This document shows, piece by piece, positions 1 through 11,400 of a DNA stretch of 64,000 nucleotides; position 1 is the first letter of the stretch, and the number at the start of each line of letters is the position of its first letter. Under the pieces are notes generated by a model, which was not told where the DNA came from, ran no database searches, and worked only from the letters and a program-made list of their open reading frames with translations. The stretch comes from Pyropia yezoensis. Taxonomy: Eukaryota > Rhodophyta > Bangiophyceae > Bangiales > Bangiaceae. The DNA is taken from NCBI GenBank assembly GCA_009829735.1, contig CM020620.1:17256354-17320353 (forward strand), given 5' to 3'. The translations under genes and the position numbers were made by a program.

Positions 1-1318
1 GGGACCGAATGGGTTTGGCCCCTTCCTTGAGGGTAATCTGGTGAGGGGTCACATCAATGCGTTCCAGTTGCCCGTTCCATAGGTCCTTGTAACGGTCCAA
101 AAGCTCGCGTACAGCCTGGTGTAGCTCAGGCGGGATCAAATCATACGCGACCTTGGGCATCTGGACCGGGGTTCCTTCAGGCTTCTTGTCCGTCGTGTCC
201 GGCTCAGGGACCGTGGTTTCGGCGGGTCCCGTGGGAGTCACGTCCCCCGGTGCCGACGCTTGGCTCAACGGGTTCTCTTGCTCTGGCCCCAGGGTGACAA
301 GTGGTGCGGCCCCCTCACTAGGGGCCGACAAGTAATCCGCAGGGACCTCGAGCACGGGACCATCGTACGGTATGGCCACGCCAATGGCAAAGTTCTTGGG
401 AAGGTTGACAGCCCGGTCCGAGATGTTCATAACATGGATCCGAAAGTCCCGTCGGGTCCGTATCGTAGCCAGTGCGTTGTGTAAACGGAGCCCCTTCTTA
501 GCCATCTTATGGGGCCTCTCGTACAATAAACACTTCCCATTGGTACCGCACTTGACATAAACCGCTTGTAGGGACCGGGGAGCCAAAGTCACGCCCTTGG
601 ACAGGTACAGGGCCGAGGGATCTTGACGGATAGGGTTGCCCTTGACAGGAAAAGCGCTCTGGGCCTTGCCCTCCCAGGTCCTTTTGGCGTAGGACAGGAA
701 CGCAAGGTTCCAAAGGACCGACTCGGTCCCAGGGTAGATAGCCTTGACATGTTCCTTTTTGAAGTCCATCCCAAGGATCAATGGGACAGAAAGGGCCCTG
801 ACGACAAGGAACTCAAACTCCATCGGCTTCCCGTTGACAATGACCGATAGTTCCAGGACTCCCCGGGCCTTGAGCAGTTGCCCGGAAGCGTCACAAACAT
901 AGGTAGACTTAGGAGCCCTAGAAGCCAATCGTTGACATCCACAGGGTAAGATGTCATCGCGTACCACACTGGGTCCCGCACCTGTGTCCAAAATGGCCGT
1001 CGTTTCCTTGGGGTCCTCTTGGTCCAAACGTACAAAAGCATTCAAAGCGAAGTTCCTCTTACGCAGTACAAGCAAGGTGCCCTTGAACCCATATGGCTTT
1101 TTCATTCCCAATCGACGTCGGAGCCCAGACTTGGACCGCCGTGCCAAAGAGGGTAAACAGGAACAAGGGGTGGGCGAAACAATAGGAGACTCAGAACGAA
1201 CAGGTACAATGGGGCCCTTGAAGATCTTCGAGAACCCCAGTTTGGTTGCAAACGAGCAGGTACTATCCCGACGATGGGGAGGGGACCTCTTGGATCCGCC
1301 CCCCGTTACTCTTTTCCC
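1..1318 (-). CDS. pol: Ty3-type retrotransposon Pol, protease plus start of reverse transcriptase (partial)
   Basis: I translated the complement of this stretch by hand. It is open without a stop from the Gag end at 1318 to the left edge of the window, where it runs off. The aspartic protease motif DTGAG lies at about 978-992 and is preceded by hydrophobic residues (TAIL). The typical flap/ILG segment LILGMDF follows at about 760-780. The last readable part (VAYDLIPPELHQAVRELL, then HQITLKEGAKPIRS) matches the linker that precedes the first reverse transcriptase block in Ty3/gypsy Pol. RT, RNase H and integrase would lie outside the window. The frame is -1 relative to gag and joins it at a slippery site. 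This is a different family from the element at 29749-48687, with low protein similarity. Confidence 0.85.
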
Positions 1319-2834
1319 GAGGGTCCCGGCTCCTGGGAACCGACGGTAACATGGCACACTTGGTCCGCCTCGTCATCTGATAAGTTGATCCCTTCACACA
1401 GAGCCTGGACCATGGCAACACGTATCTGGCGATGGAACTGACGGTCCGCGTTGGGCTTGACCTCGGTACTCTGGCTCCGGCCCCGAGTAGCCGCAAGGAA
1501 GGAGTCCCGGGCCTGGATAACCGCTTTCCGTTGGGCCTCGGATAACGTGGAACATTGATGGGCCATGTGGCCCGGTTCCCAGCAAAGGTAACAACGGTAC
1601 GGGCGCCGGCTATCCATGGTACGTACCCCCACGAACTGGGGCGCGGATCCCTTGAACCCAAACACTTGGCCCGACCCGTTCTTCTCAGTTTCCTTGTCAA
1701 GGGGGCCCTTAAGGATCGTCGAGGGGCCCATGGGATTGACTGCCATTAACGGTGACGGGTCCGGGGTGGGCTTAGCCCGAAAATCAGTAGGCCTGCGGGC
1801 GGAAACAGAGGGACCAGCCTTACTCGAAGAGGACCCTTGGGCCTTTTAATAACGTCCGTGGCTGCCTTGTACTTGCCCGGAGTAAAAGTAACCAACTGCT
1901 GGTACGTGCGATCGGGAACATTGTAGACAAACGCGTCAGTGCGCAGGTACTCAGGGAGCCCTTGGATCAGCAGCTGTTTCATGGTGCCCTCGGTATGGAT
2001 GTTCCCACACAGTTCCGTTAGGCCCCGGAGACGGACCGCGAAGGCCTCGATGCCCTCGTCTGGTTCCTTAGCGGCCCGACTGAACCTGTCCTGAGCCAGG
2101 GCCAGTGCATGGGGCTCTGCGTACGTCTCTAGGAACCAGTTAACGGCCTCTGGGTAACTTGTGATCGAGGAGCCACCAGACGCGCTGGGGGAATCCGGAA
2201 GGGCCCGTGTGTACCGTAGTTCCGCGTCACCAGAAAGGAAATGTGGGATCGCATAAAGGGCCATGCCCTCGGAGACCGCGTTGTCGTTACAAGCCTTTAC
2301 CAGTTTGCGGAGCCACGTGAACACTTTCAGGGCCTCCTTACCAGAGAAATTAGGGTACCTAGCGAAAGAGTGTTTCATGTTACGCGCGACCCGTCCCATC
2401 TTACGAGCCTCACGTGTCCCATAGGTAGCCTTCTTGTTCCTCAGACGGTACGTACGGTAATCTAGGACCCGAGCAAAGCGATCATCTGACCACTTGATGA
2501 CCTGGGGCTCGGTCCGTGGGTACTCAGGGGTCTCAAGGTCCTCCTCATCCAGGACAGAAGAAAATGTGGTACCCTAGGAAGAGGACGTACAGGAACCACT
2601 AGAATGGTGACGACGCCGACGACGGCGGGAGCGGGAACGATTGGAACGACTGGTATCATGGGACCCACCCTGGCCAGCAGGACTCTGGCTCAGGGCCTGG
2701 GATACAGTAGCCAAAATCTCATCTCGAATCGTTTCCAGAGTAGTAACAATGTCTTGGGACCCAGCAACAGGAGCCAAAGGTGGAACTCGGGTCCCTGTCT
2801 CAGAACCCGTGTCCCGACGTAAATCCTGACCCAT
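1306..2834 (-). pseudogene. gag: Ty3-type Gag, broken by one stop and one frameshift
   Basis: This is the Gag polyprotein of the element whose Pol runs off the left edge. The likely start is the ATG at 2832-2834 (MGQDLRRDTG), followed by an acidic/coiled segment and an Arg/Ser-rich stretch. The capsid part is at 2399-1850 (PNFSGKEALKVFTWL, FLETYAEPHALALAQDRF, LIQGLPEYL), and the nucleocapsid has a CCHC zinc knuckle (CYLCWEPGHMAHQC, CX2CX4HX4C) at about 1560-1600. A TAG at 2574-2576 interrupts the frame, and a one-base frame change lies near 1847 in a run of T/A. Either the copy is decayed or these are sequencing errors. The protein packages element RNA in virus-like particles. Confidence 0.75.
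1312..1318 (-). promoter_or_regulatory. Predicted -1 ribosomal frameshift site GGGAAAA
   Basis: On the minus strand gag reads tcg gga aaa gag taa. The heptamer G GGA AAA fits the X XXY YYZ rule for -1 slippage and sits one codon before the gag stop (1306-1308). The Pol frame is exactly -1 and is open through this point. The chromovirus further right has the same layout (GGGAAAC then GAG TAA). I did not assess a downstream stimulatory structure. Confidence 0.6.
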
Positions 2835-2998
2835 AGTAGCCCGAATCCCACCGGGGGCTCTGTCCCCCGACGCGGAATCCCTGTCTGCCCGCCTCCGCCA
2901 CGGCCCAACGGACCCGAGGGACCGCCACGACCGCGACCAGCGGGAGTAACCATAGAAACGTCCGACGGCGCACCACGACCCCGACCTCCCGAGGGAAC

Positions 2999-3311
2999 NN
3001 NNNNNNNNNNNNNNNNNNNNNNNNNNNNNNNNNNNNNNNNNNNNNNNNNNNNNNNNNNNNNNNNNNNNNNNNNNNNNNNNNNNNNNNNNNNNNNNNNNNN
3101 NNNNNNNNNNNNNNNNNNNNNNNNNNNNNNNNNNNNNNNNNNNNNNNNNNNNNNNNNNNNNNNNNNNNNNNNNNNNNNNNNNNNNNNNNNNNNNNNNNNN
3201 NNNNNNNNNNNNNNNNNNNNNNNNNNNNNNNNNNNNNNNNNNNNNNNNNNNNNNNNNNNNNNNNNNNNNNNNNNNNNNNNNNNNNNNNNNNNNNNNNNNN
3301 NNNNNNNNNNN
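2999..3311. other. Assembly gap (313 N)
   Basis: This is a run of N between the 5' leader region of the left retroelement and a proline-rich stretch. The long terminal repeat expected upstream of gag on the minus strand may be in or beyond this gap; none is visible on either side. Confidence 1.
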
Positions 3312-3723
3312 GAATGTAGGGGGTGTTGCCGCGCAAGAAAAGGTGGCGTCCGCTGGGACATGTGCCCAGTACATACAAAGCGTCACCAATGAAGAACGTG
3401 GGGGTCGTGGAAAACTCGCGTCGCCGGGGTAAAACTGGAGGTGGTGGGGCAGGGGGTGGCAGCGGTGGGGGTGGTGGGGGTGCACCTGGAGGTGGTGGGC
3501 GAATGGGTAGCAGCGGCGGGGGTGCCCCCAGAGGTAGAGGGGCAGCTGATGGAGGGGGAGGGGGCGGGATCGGCGGTGCTGGGGCACTCGGGGTCGGAGC
3601 CGGACCGGGTCCTGCGCACACCCCGGCCGGCGATCCGGCGGAGGGGTTGTGGCTCCCGGTGCTCATTTCCTGGTCCAACGCAACGGACAGGGACGTGCAT
3701 GCGGCGCTGAAGGGCTGCCTCAC
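3312..3723 (-). CDS. Proline-rich reading frame of unknown nature, cut by the gap
   Basis: The minus-strand frame starts at or near MSTGSHNPSAG (about 3665) and has a long Pro/Ala/Gly tract. It then has a less biased segment (FSTTPTFFIGDALYVLG, then CPSGRHLFLRGNTPY) that runs into the gap. The less biased segment is the only reason to suspect real coding. The plus strand is open too (3323-3772), as expected from the composition. No family is recognised. It could be 5' sequence of the left retroelement, a separate gene exon or chance. Confidence 0.2.
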
Positions 3724-3867
3724 CGAGCACGTCTGGCGGCACCGCGACCGCTTCCTCGATCCCTATCAGTAGACGAACCCCACGCGCTTGTATTGTTTGC
3801 GTATTTCTCCTATTCGCTTCCTTCAGAGCAGCGCAAAAAAGTTTGAGAACTCCTTGAGCCCACGTCG

Positions 3868-5215
3868 GTGCGGGGGGGGACGACGTGGCGTCGGTTTTCG
3901 CGGCGGCGCCTGTCGGCGAGGAGGGGCGGTGACGAAAGCGCGGCTGCGGTGGCAGCCGCGGTTCTGGTTCGCGCCGCCGGGGAGGGGGACAAGGACCTGG
4001 CGGTGGCGCTTTCGGTGGCGCTGGTTGGCGCGGGGAGGGGGACAGGTGCCTGGCCGCCGGGTTTGCCGCGGCGTTTGTCGGTGGGGCGCTAGGTGGGGGG
4101 GGGGACAACGACCTGGCGTCTGCATTTGCGGCGGTTTTTGTCGGTGCGGCGCGGGGGGGGGGGGGGGGCAAGGACCTGGCCGCCGCGATTGCGGTGGCGT
4201 TTGTCGGTGCGGCGCTGGCAAGGGGGCAGGACAAGGACCTGGACCCCGCTTTTGCCGGGGCGCTTGCCTGCGCGGCGCTGGCGGGCCGGGGGAGAGGGCG
4301 TGGCCGCCGCTTTTGCCTGGGCATTCTACTGCCCCGTGCTGAGGGGGGGGGGCAACGCCGTGGCCGCCGCTTTCGCCTCGGCGTTTGCCTGCGCAGGGCT
4401 GGAGGCGGGGGGCAAGGACGTGGCCGCCGCTGCCGCTGTTGCCTTGGCGTTTTCCTGCCCCGTGCTGAGGAGGGGGTGCAAAGCCGTGGCCGCCGCTTAT
4501 GCCTCGGCGTTTGCCTGCGCCGGGCTGGGATGGGGGGGAAATGAACTGGCGCCTGCGTGTGCGGTGGTCGTTGTCGGTGCGGCGCTGGGGGAGCGGGGTG
4601 TCAGGGACCTGGCCGCGGCGTTTGCGGTGACGTTTGTCGGTGGGGCGCACGTGGGGGGGACAAGGACCTGGTTGCCGAATTTGTCGTGGCGTTTGCCTTC
4701 GCGGCGGGGGGGCTGGGGGGCAAGGACGTGGCCGCTGCGCTTGCGGCGGCGTTTGTCGTTGCGCGGGTGGGTGACAAGGACCTGGCGCCCCCGTGTGCGG
4801 CAGTCATTGTCAGTGCGGCGCTTGCGGGGGGGGGAAAGGACCTGGCCGCCGCTGTTGCCTTGGCGTTTTCCTGCCCCGTGCTGAGCGGGGGTGGCAAGGG
4901 CGTGGCCGCCGCTTTTGCCTGGGCGTTTGACTGCGCCGTGCTGGGGGAGGCAAGGGCGTGGCCGCTGCTTTTGCCTGGGCATTTTACTGCCCCGTGCTGA
5001 GGGGGGGGGGCAAGGCCGTGGCCGCTGCTTTTGCCTCTGCGATTGCCTGCGCCGGGCTGGAGGGGGGGGGCAAGGACCTGGCCGCCGCTGTTGCCTTGGC
5101 GTATTCCTGCCCCGTGCTGAGGAGGGGGGGCAAGGGCGTGGCCGCCGCTTTTGCCTGGGCGTTTGACTGGGCCGTGCTGGGGGGGGGGGGCAAGGGCCCG
5201 TCTGCCGCAGCGTTC
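3868..5215. repeat. GC-rich minisatellite, period about 65-69 bp
   Basis: Units recur with shared blocks such as caaggacctggccgccgc, cgtggccgccgcttttgcc and ctgccccgtgctgag, separated by G runs of 4-12 bases. Read on the plus strand each unit gives about 22 residues (KDLAAAVALAFSCPVL and KGVAAAFAWAFDCAVL types). The frame changes at the G runs, so no single long frame covers the array. The left part (3868-4280) is a diverged version with gtttgtcggtgcggcgct blocks. It may be a decayed coding repeat or a plain satellite. Confidence 0.75.
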
Positions 5216-5604
5216 CGCCGCGGCCGACGCCGGCTCTGCGCCCGCGGCGACGCCACCGCCCTCTTCCTTTCCCGCCCGGCCGCCTGCGCCCGCTTTCTCC
5301 CTCCCGCTTCCCCCCCCCCCCTCCTCCCCAAACCCGCCGCCACCGTCGGCCCGGCCCGCCGCGACGCGGGCGGCGCGGCACACCCGGCCGGCCGCTGCGG
5401 CGCCCGCCGGGCGGGCTATCTGCCAGCGTGGCAACCGCCTGCCGCCCCTCCTTTGCCGCTGCCTTTCAGCGGCAGCCGGCCGGCACGAGCGCCAGCCGCC
5501 CCCCCGTTGCTGCTGCTGCCGCTGCTGCTGCCCCCGCTGCCGCCGTCCTTGCCGCCGCTGCCGCCGTCCTTGCCGCCGCGGTCCGCGGCCGCCGCCGCCG
5601 CTGC

Positions 5605-5635
<31 letters not shown>

Positions 5636-5873
5636 GCGGCCCCAGGCTGCGCACGCGCACGGCTGCTGCCGGCGGGGGCGGCACCGCCGCGGCCCGCCTG
5701 CTTTTGTGCCGCCTACCGCTCACGGGCGCCCGTCTTCCTCCGTCTCCCCCCTACCCCCCGCGTCCTCGCCGTTTCGGTCCCAACGCACTGCCCCGCTGTT
5801 CCCGTTGCTGTGGCTGCAGCGGAATGCGGCGCGCCCCCGCGGCCGCCGCATCGCCGCTGACCGCCGCCGGGGC
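5216..5873. other. GC-rich intergenic stretch with (GCC)n tracts
   Basis: I see no supportable gene here. It contains C-rich runs (5310-5330) and GCC/GCT trinucleotide tracts (about 5503-5640). Frames are open on both strands only because stops are rare at this composition. It would hold the promoter of the downstream gene at 5874. Confidence 0.5.
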
Positions 5874-8332
5874 ATGGACGGGGGCGATGGGATGAGCACC
5901 GGCGGCGGCGGCGACGGCAGCGGCTGCGGCAGCGGCAGCGGCGACCGCAGCGGCGATGGCGGTGGCACCGTGGGCGGTGGGGGCACGGCGGGCGGCGGCG
6001 GCCGCCCTGCCCCCTCCCCGCCCCCCCCCCCCCCGTCGCCGGTGCCATCGGTGGTGGCGCCCCTGTACCGTGCGGCGTGCGCGCGGGCGGGCATCCGTGA
6101 CCACCGGGCGGTACGCACGGTCCTCGCCGCCGCCGCCGACGCGGCGGCCGCGGCCGCCGCCGCCGCGCCGCGGCCGGCGCGGCGCGTCGCGGCGGCGGCG
6201 GCGGCGGCGGGGGTGGCGGCGGCTCGCCCCGGCGGCGGCGCCACCGCCGCTGCGGGCGGTCGCCGGGCGAGGCAGCCCCCCCCGACGCCCTCCCCCCCCC
6301 CTCACCACCGCCACGGCCGCCCCCCCCCACCACCGCCACGGCCGCCCCCCCCCCCCCCCGCCCCATCGTGTGGAACCTGGCCGGCGCGGGTCTGACCAGC
6401 GAGGACGTGACCGCCCTCGCCGCTGCCGTCGGCGCCGCCCCCCCTTGCGCGTCCGAGCTCGCCGCCCTCGCCGCCGTCGACGTGTCGCGCAACCGCGTCG
6501 GCGGCGCCGCCGCGTCGGCGCTCGTCTACGCCCTCGCCCGGCGGCCACGGCGGCGGGGGCGGCGGGGGTGTGGGCTCCGCCTGCGGCTCGACGACAATGA
6601 GGGGCTGGGGGGGTTGGACCTCCGGCGGGCGGCGATGGCGGCCGTGTCGCCGGCGGCGGCGGGCGAGGGGGGGGCCGTCGCCCAGCTCCGCGCGGCTGCC
6701 GCGGCGGTCGCGTCGCGGGATGCGGGCGGCGGCGGCGGCGGCGCGCCCGCCGCCACCACCGCCCTGTACCCCGCTGGGGGTGCCCCCCCCGGCACAGACG
6801 GCGGCGGCGACGGCGACGGCACCGGCGGCGACGGCGACGACGATGGGTGGGCGTGCAGCGTCCGGGCGCTGTCGCTCGACGGCTGCCCCGTGCGGGCGCT
6901 CGCCGGGTGCGCGGCGCTCCGCGGCGTCCGCTCCGTGTCGCTCGCGCGGACCGCGCTGCGCAACCTGTGGACGACCGCGGACGCGCTGCAGGAGATGTGC
7001 GTGCAGCGGGTGCGGTTCCGCCGGGGGGGGGGGGGGGGGGGGCGGCGGCCGGGGGGGGGGGGGGGCCCGCCGCGGGCGGGGGGCGGCGCCGCCCTCCACC
7101 CGGCCGCGCTCCCTGCTGCCTTGGTGGAGGGGGGGGGGGGGGGGTCGGACGGGGACGGGGGGTGGGCGTCGTCGTCGTCGTCGTCGTCGTCCTTGTCGTC
7201 GGGGTGCGAGTCGGGGTGCTCGTGTGGGGGGTGTGGCGAGGCGGTGGTGCCGCCGCCGCCGCCGGGGGGGGCGAGGCGAGAGGGCGGCGGTGGCGGCGGC
7301 GGCGGCGGCAGCGGCGCTGGTGCCGGCGCTGCCACCACCCCCGCGTCGGCCGCTGCCGGTGACTCGTCGACCGCGTCCATGGGCTCGGCCGGGGACGCCG
7401 CGGCCGAGGCTGCTACTGGCGACAGTAACGGTGCTGGGGCGGGCCCCGCTGCCGCTGCTGTCGCTGTGGCGGCCGCCCCCGGCGAATGCGACGGCAGCGA
7501 TAGCGGCAGTCGCGGCGGCAGCAACGACGGCGGCAGCGGCGGCGGCAGCGACAGCGGCAGCGGCAGCAGCGGCGACGGGAGCAGCAGCAGCTCCCCCCCC
7601 GCCCCCCCCTTCCTCCCCGACTTTCCCGGCGGCAGCGACAGCGACGGCGCCTACAGCGACGGCGCCCACTCGGACGGCGGCGCGCCCGTCGACGCGTACC
7701 CCCCCTCCCCCCCGCCCCCCCCCCCCCCCGCGTCCGCCACCCCCCTCCTCCGCGCGCCCGCCTACCGCCCGTTCTTCTTCGCCCGCCTGGCCAGCCTCGT
7801 CGCCCTCGACGGGGCGCCCGTCTCGCTCGCCGAGCGCGCCGCCACCGCCGCCGCCATCGAGGCCGCCTTTGAGCCGTTTGCCGGCCACGCGGCGGCCGCG
7901 CTGCCGTTGCCGGCGCTCCTCGACGCGCGGTCGGTGGAGTGCGGGGTGCGGCGGCACCCGGCGGCGCGGCGGACCAACACGATGCCCCGCATGGCGGTGC
8001 CGCCGCGCCACCGGTGCGCCGCGCTGGCGGCGCAGCAGGTGGTGCTGCGGCGGCGGCAGCAGCCGCCGCCGGCGCACGCGCAGGCGCAGCCACCGCACCG
8101 CGGGCCGGGGGGGGGGGGGGGGGGGGTGCGGCTGGGGGCAGAGCGGGGGAGGGCGGCTGCGCGTGTGGGGGGGGGGGAGGGTGCGCGGTCGCGGCCGACG
8201 CATCGTTTGCGGCGCGAAAGGGGGGGGGGCGACGAGTACGGGCGAGGGGCGCGACGGGGGGTGGTACCCCGCGGCGGGGGCGGCCGCCAAGCCCCGCAGC
8301 GGCCGCGGCCACCGCCGACAGCACCGGGATGA
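5874..8332 (+). CDS. Probable leucine-rich-repeat protein, frame broken in a poly-C run
   Basis: The start is the ATG at 5874-5876 (MDGGDGMSTGGGG), followed by Gly- and Pro-rich low complexity and a helical segment (VVAPLYRAACARAGIRDHR). The first frame ends at 6395. The conserved part continues in another frame from about 6365 (IVWNLAGAGLTSEDVTALAA), so a frame change or small intron must lie in the C runs at 6290-6362. LRR-like strands follow: ALAAVDVSRNRVGG, VRALSLDGCPVRAL, VRSVSLARTALRNL. Near the end, PFFFARLASLVALDGAPVSL (about 7768-7830) resembles the LRR cap consensus (LxxLxxLDGxPV). Between them lie Gly/Ser/Asp-rich insertions. The gene is 119 bp upstream of the NB-ARC gene and on the same strand. 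LRR assignment is from pattern only; function is unknown. Confidence 0.5.
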
Positions 8333-8451
8333 GCGACGACATGCCGCCGCCGCCGCCGGCTGCGGCGCTGCGGTTTCTCCGCGCACCTCCTCGTTGTCGG
8401 TGCCTGTGCCTTGCGCGGCGCACGTCCCTGCCTTTGCCGTGGGCTGGCGCC

Positions 8452-11400
8452 ATGGGCGGAAGGACGGAGCGCGCCAAAGGCGCGGCCAAGAAGGTCGCCC
8501 GCTCCGTCCCCCGCCTCGTCGGGTCGCGAGGACCCCTGGCGTCGGGCGGTGCTGCCGCTTCCTCGACTGCCGCGGCTGGGTCCGCTGGTGTCGCTGGTAG
8601 TGCCGCCGCTGCCGCGATAGCGCCACTGTCGGCCAGCGATTGCTTTTGCTGCCCGCTGTGGGTGTGGGATTCTGCTCGGCCTACTGGCAAGCGGCTGCAG
8701 GAGGTGGTTGCGGAGCTGTCCGTGGCGCTGTTTTGGAAGCCTGCTTCCGCCGTCGACACGGGTGCCGCTGGCCATCCGTTCCCGCTGACATCGGACGTTG
8801 ATGCTGAGTTCCTTCCGCTGTACCGTGGGCAGAGCAGCGTGGACTACCCGTTTGCCCCTGATGGGTTTTCGTCCGTGGCGAAGGGTCGTGTTGCCTTTCT
8901 AGTGCGCTCACGTGTGCCCGGCAAGGACGGGGAGTGCTCCGTATGCTTGGTGGCTGCGGACGTTGGCAAGGCGGAGCGGTGTGTCGCTGCTGTGAAACTC
9001 CGGCTGCAGACGTGGCGCGACCTGTCTACGCTGCCTGCGCCCCCCGGCGCTGCGGGCAAGCTGGGCTTGGCTCCCCCGCAGCGCGATCACACGGGCTTGT
9101 CGCGCCTGGCTTCGCAGCTCGCGCGTGCGCTGACGTCGGTGGTTGCTGAAGTTGAAGGTGGCATCAAGGCGGCGGGGCACGCGATTGACGAGGCTGGGCT
9201 GCTTCGCTTGGGTGAGTCCCTGCCGCTGGCGGGACCCGTCATTGCGTTGGCCGCCTGCATCGCGCGAACATGCGTGCGGTACGCAGCAAACAAGGAGGCA
9301 GCACTGGAGGTGCTGCAAGGTGCGCACGAGCTTTCTTTTCGAGTGCTGGTCTACGTGCAGCGGAACGTGCGGCTCATCAGCCAGCGACAGTTGGTACTCG
9401 ACGATTTCGTCAAGGCGTTGTCTGACTTGGAATCGTTTGTGGCTGGCGTGCTGCTGCGCTCGCGTTCGAGGCGCCGTCGGTCTGCCGCTGCGCTTGGTGC
9501 GGGGGGGTCAACCAGTTGGCAAGCCGAGCTGGATGGTATTCGTCGCCAGTTCCGTGACGCTATCGTTGATGCCATTGACGCCAAGGAGGACCTGCAACTA
9601 GGCCGTGAGACGTCGCTCTGGCGGCGGCCGTGGCCACTCATGTGCCAAGACCTGTCGTCTCACACCAGCGCCGCGACGCTGGCAGAGCTGGAAAAGCAGT
9701 TGCTGGGTCCCGGCGCTCAAGGGACTGTCGGGCGTGTCGTGCTGCTGTCTGGACTTCCCGGCGTTGGGAAGACGCATGCTGCGCAGCAGTTTGCTTTGAG
9801 ACACGAGGACGATTACTCTGGTGGGCTGGGGATGCTCAACGCTGACAACCCCTCGGAAGCGTCGCACAGTCTTGACCATGCCCGCTTGCCAAGCTGGGTC
9901 AAGCCCAGCGCGGAGCTGCAAGAGTTCACCCGGCGTAACGTGGCGCAGCACGGGCGAACGTTGGTCATCCTGGACAATGCTGACGACCTGGGCGGTGGTG
10001 ACCATCCGATCATCCCGTGGCTACCTCGAGAGCGTGACGTGGATGTGCTGGTGACGACGCGCTTAAGTGGTGACGATGAGAATGTGCGGGCGTTCTGGTC
10101 CGTTGCTCGTCCTGACGGCTCGGTCGGAGAACCTGCTGTTGTTCGAATGAAGCCGCTCGCGGAGGAACCTGCCGCGAAGGCATTGTGGGACCTTTGCGGC
10201 AGGGAGCAGGCTCTGAAGGATGGTCGCGTTTCGGACCGCGATGCGGAATTGGCGGCGGTACGGCGTCTGGCAGGTCCGCGGATGCTGGCCGGCCTCCCAC
10301 TAGCCCTGAAGCTGGCTGCCGGTGTGATTGCGGGCGAGCTGACGGCGGTGGGGTATGCGGCTGACTTTCCTTCTTTGCCTCTGTCAACTCTTGGTGGCGT
10401 CGAGAAGACCTCGGCGGGGCGGTCGCGCCTCAGCCTCGGCGCATCTCTGCAGCTAAGCTTGAGGTCATTGACGCCTCTGGCGCTCGCCGTTTTTCGGCTT
10501 TTGTGCTTCCTGCCTCCCGATGGTGTCCCCAATGACGCAGGGCGCTTGGCACTGGAGGCGCTTTTGAGCGAAAGCTCGGACAACCTGTCGCGCGTTGGCG
10601 TCGGCCATGCCGATGGCGGCAGTCAGGCTTTGGTGGATGACGTCCGCCAACTCGGCCAGAAGCCGTCCATCACGACGGTCAAGCAGGTGATGAGGCAGCT
10701 GAAGGGCCGGTCTCTGGTGGAGCGGGGCACCAGAGAGCCGTTGCGCATTCACCGGCTCCTGCAAAGCGTCGGGCGCGAAGAGCTTTGTGGCTCGGCACCG
10801 TCATCGGGCTGTATTGCCGCGGCCTTCCATGCCGCGTGCCGTATGGTGGAGCTGGGGGCGCAGGCTGAGGCTGAAGCATTCCGCACCCGGTCTGGGGGGA
10901 GCGCTGAGCCGGTAGCAGGTGTGGTTGGCGGCTGGGCAATGGCTGCTTCCTCCTTTCCCCGGGTCGACCAGGTGATGGATCTTTCCTGCCCTTCACCGGC
11001 AATAGTTGGGCCTGTCCGCTGCCGACGCCGCATGTTGTTGGCGTGTGCCTCAGCCTATCGCGACGCCTGGGAGCAGGAGGGACTTTCGGCTGCGACCAGC
11101 TTTGTGCTTTGCTGGAACGAGCTTCGTGACTTGACCGACCAGCGGTCGTTCTGGCGTCTGGTTGATTCACTAGAGACCGAGTCGCAGTACGCCTTTGTAC
11201 AAGTGCTCAAGGACAAGGCGGCCAGTGGTGTGTTGGCGGCTGAGACAGCGTTGGGTGTGTTGAGAGTGTTTGGCGGCGGAGACGGTCGAGATCGTACCTC
11301 CGGCGTTGCTCGCTTGCAAACAGCTTGCGACCGCGCAAGCCCGATCGCAGCGTTTGCACTGGCAACCTGCTACAATTTCGGCAAGGGTGTGCAGCAGGAA

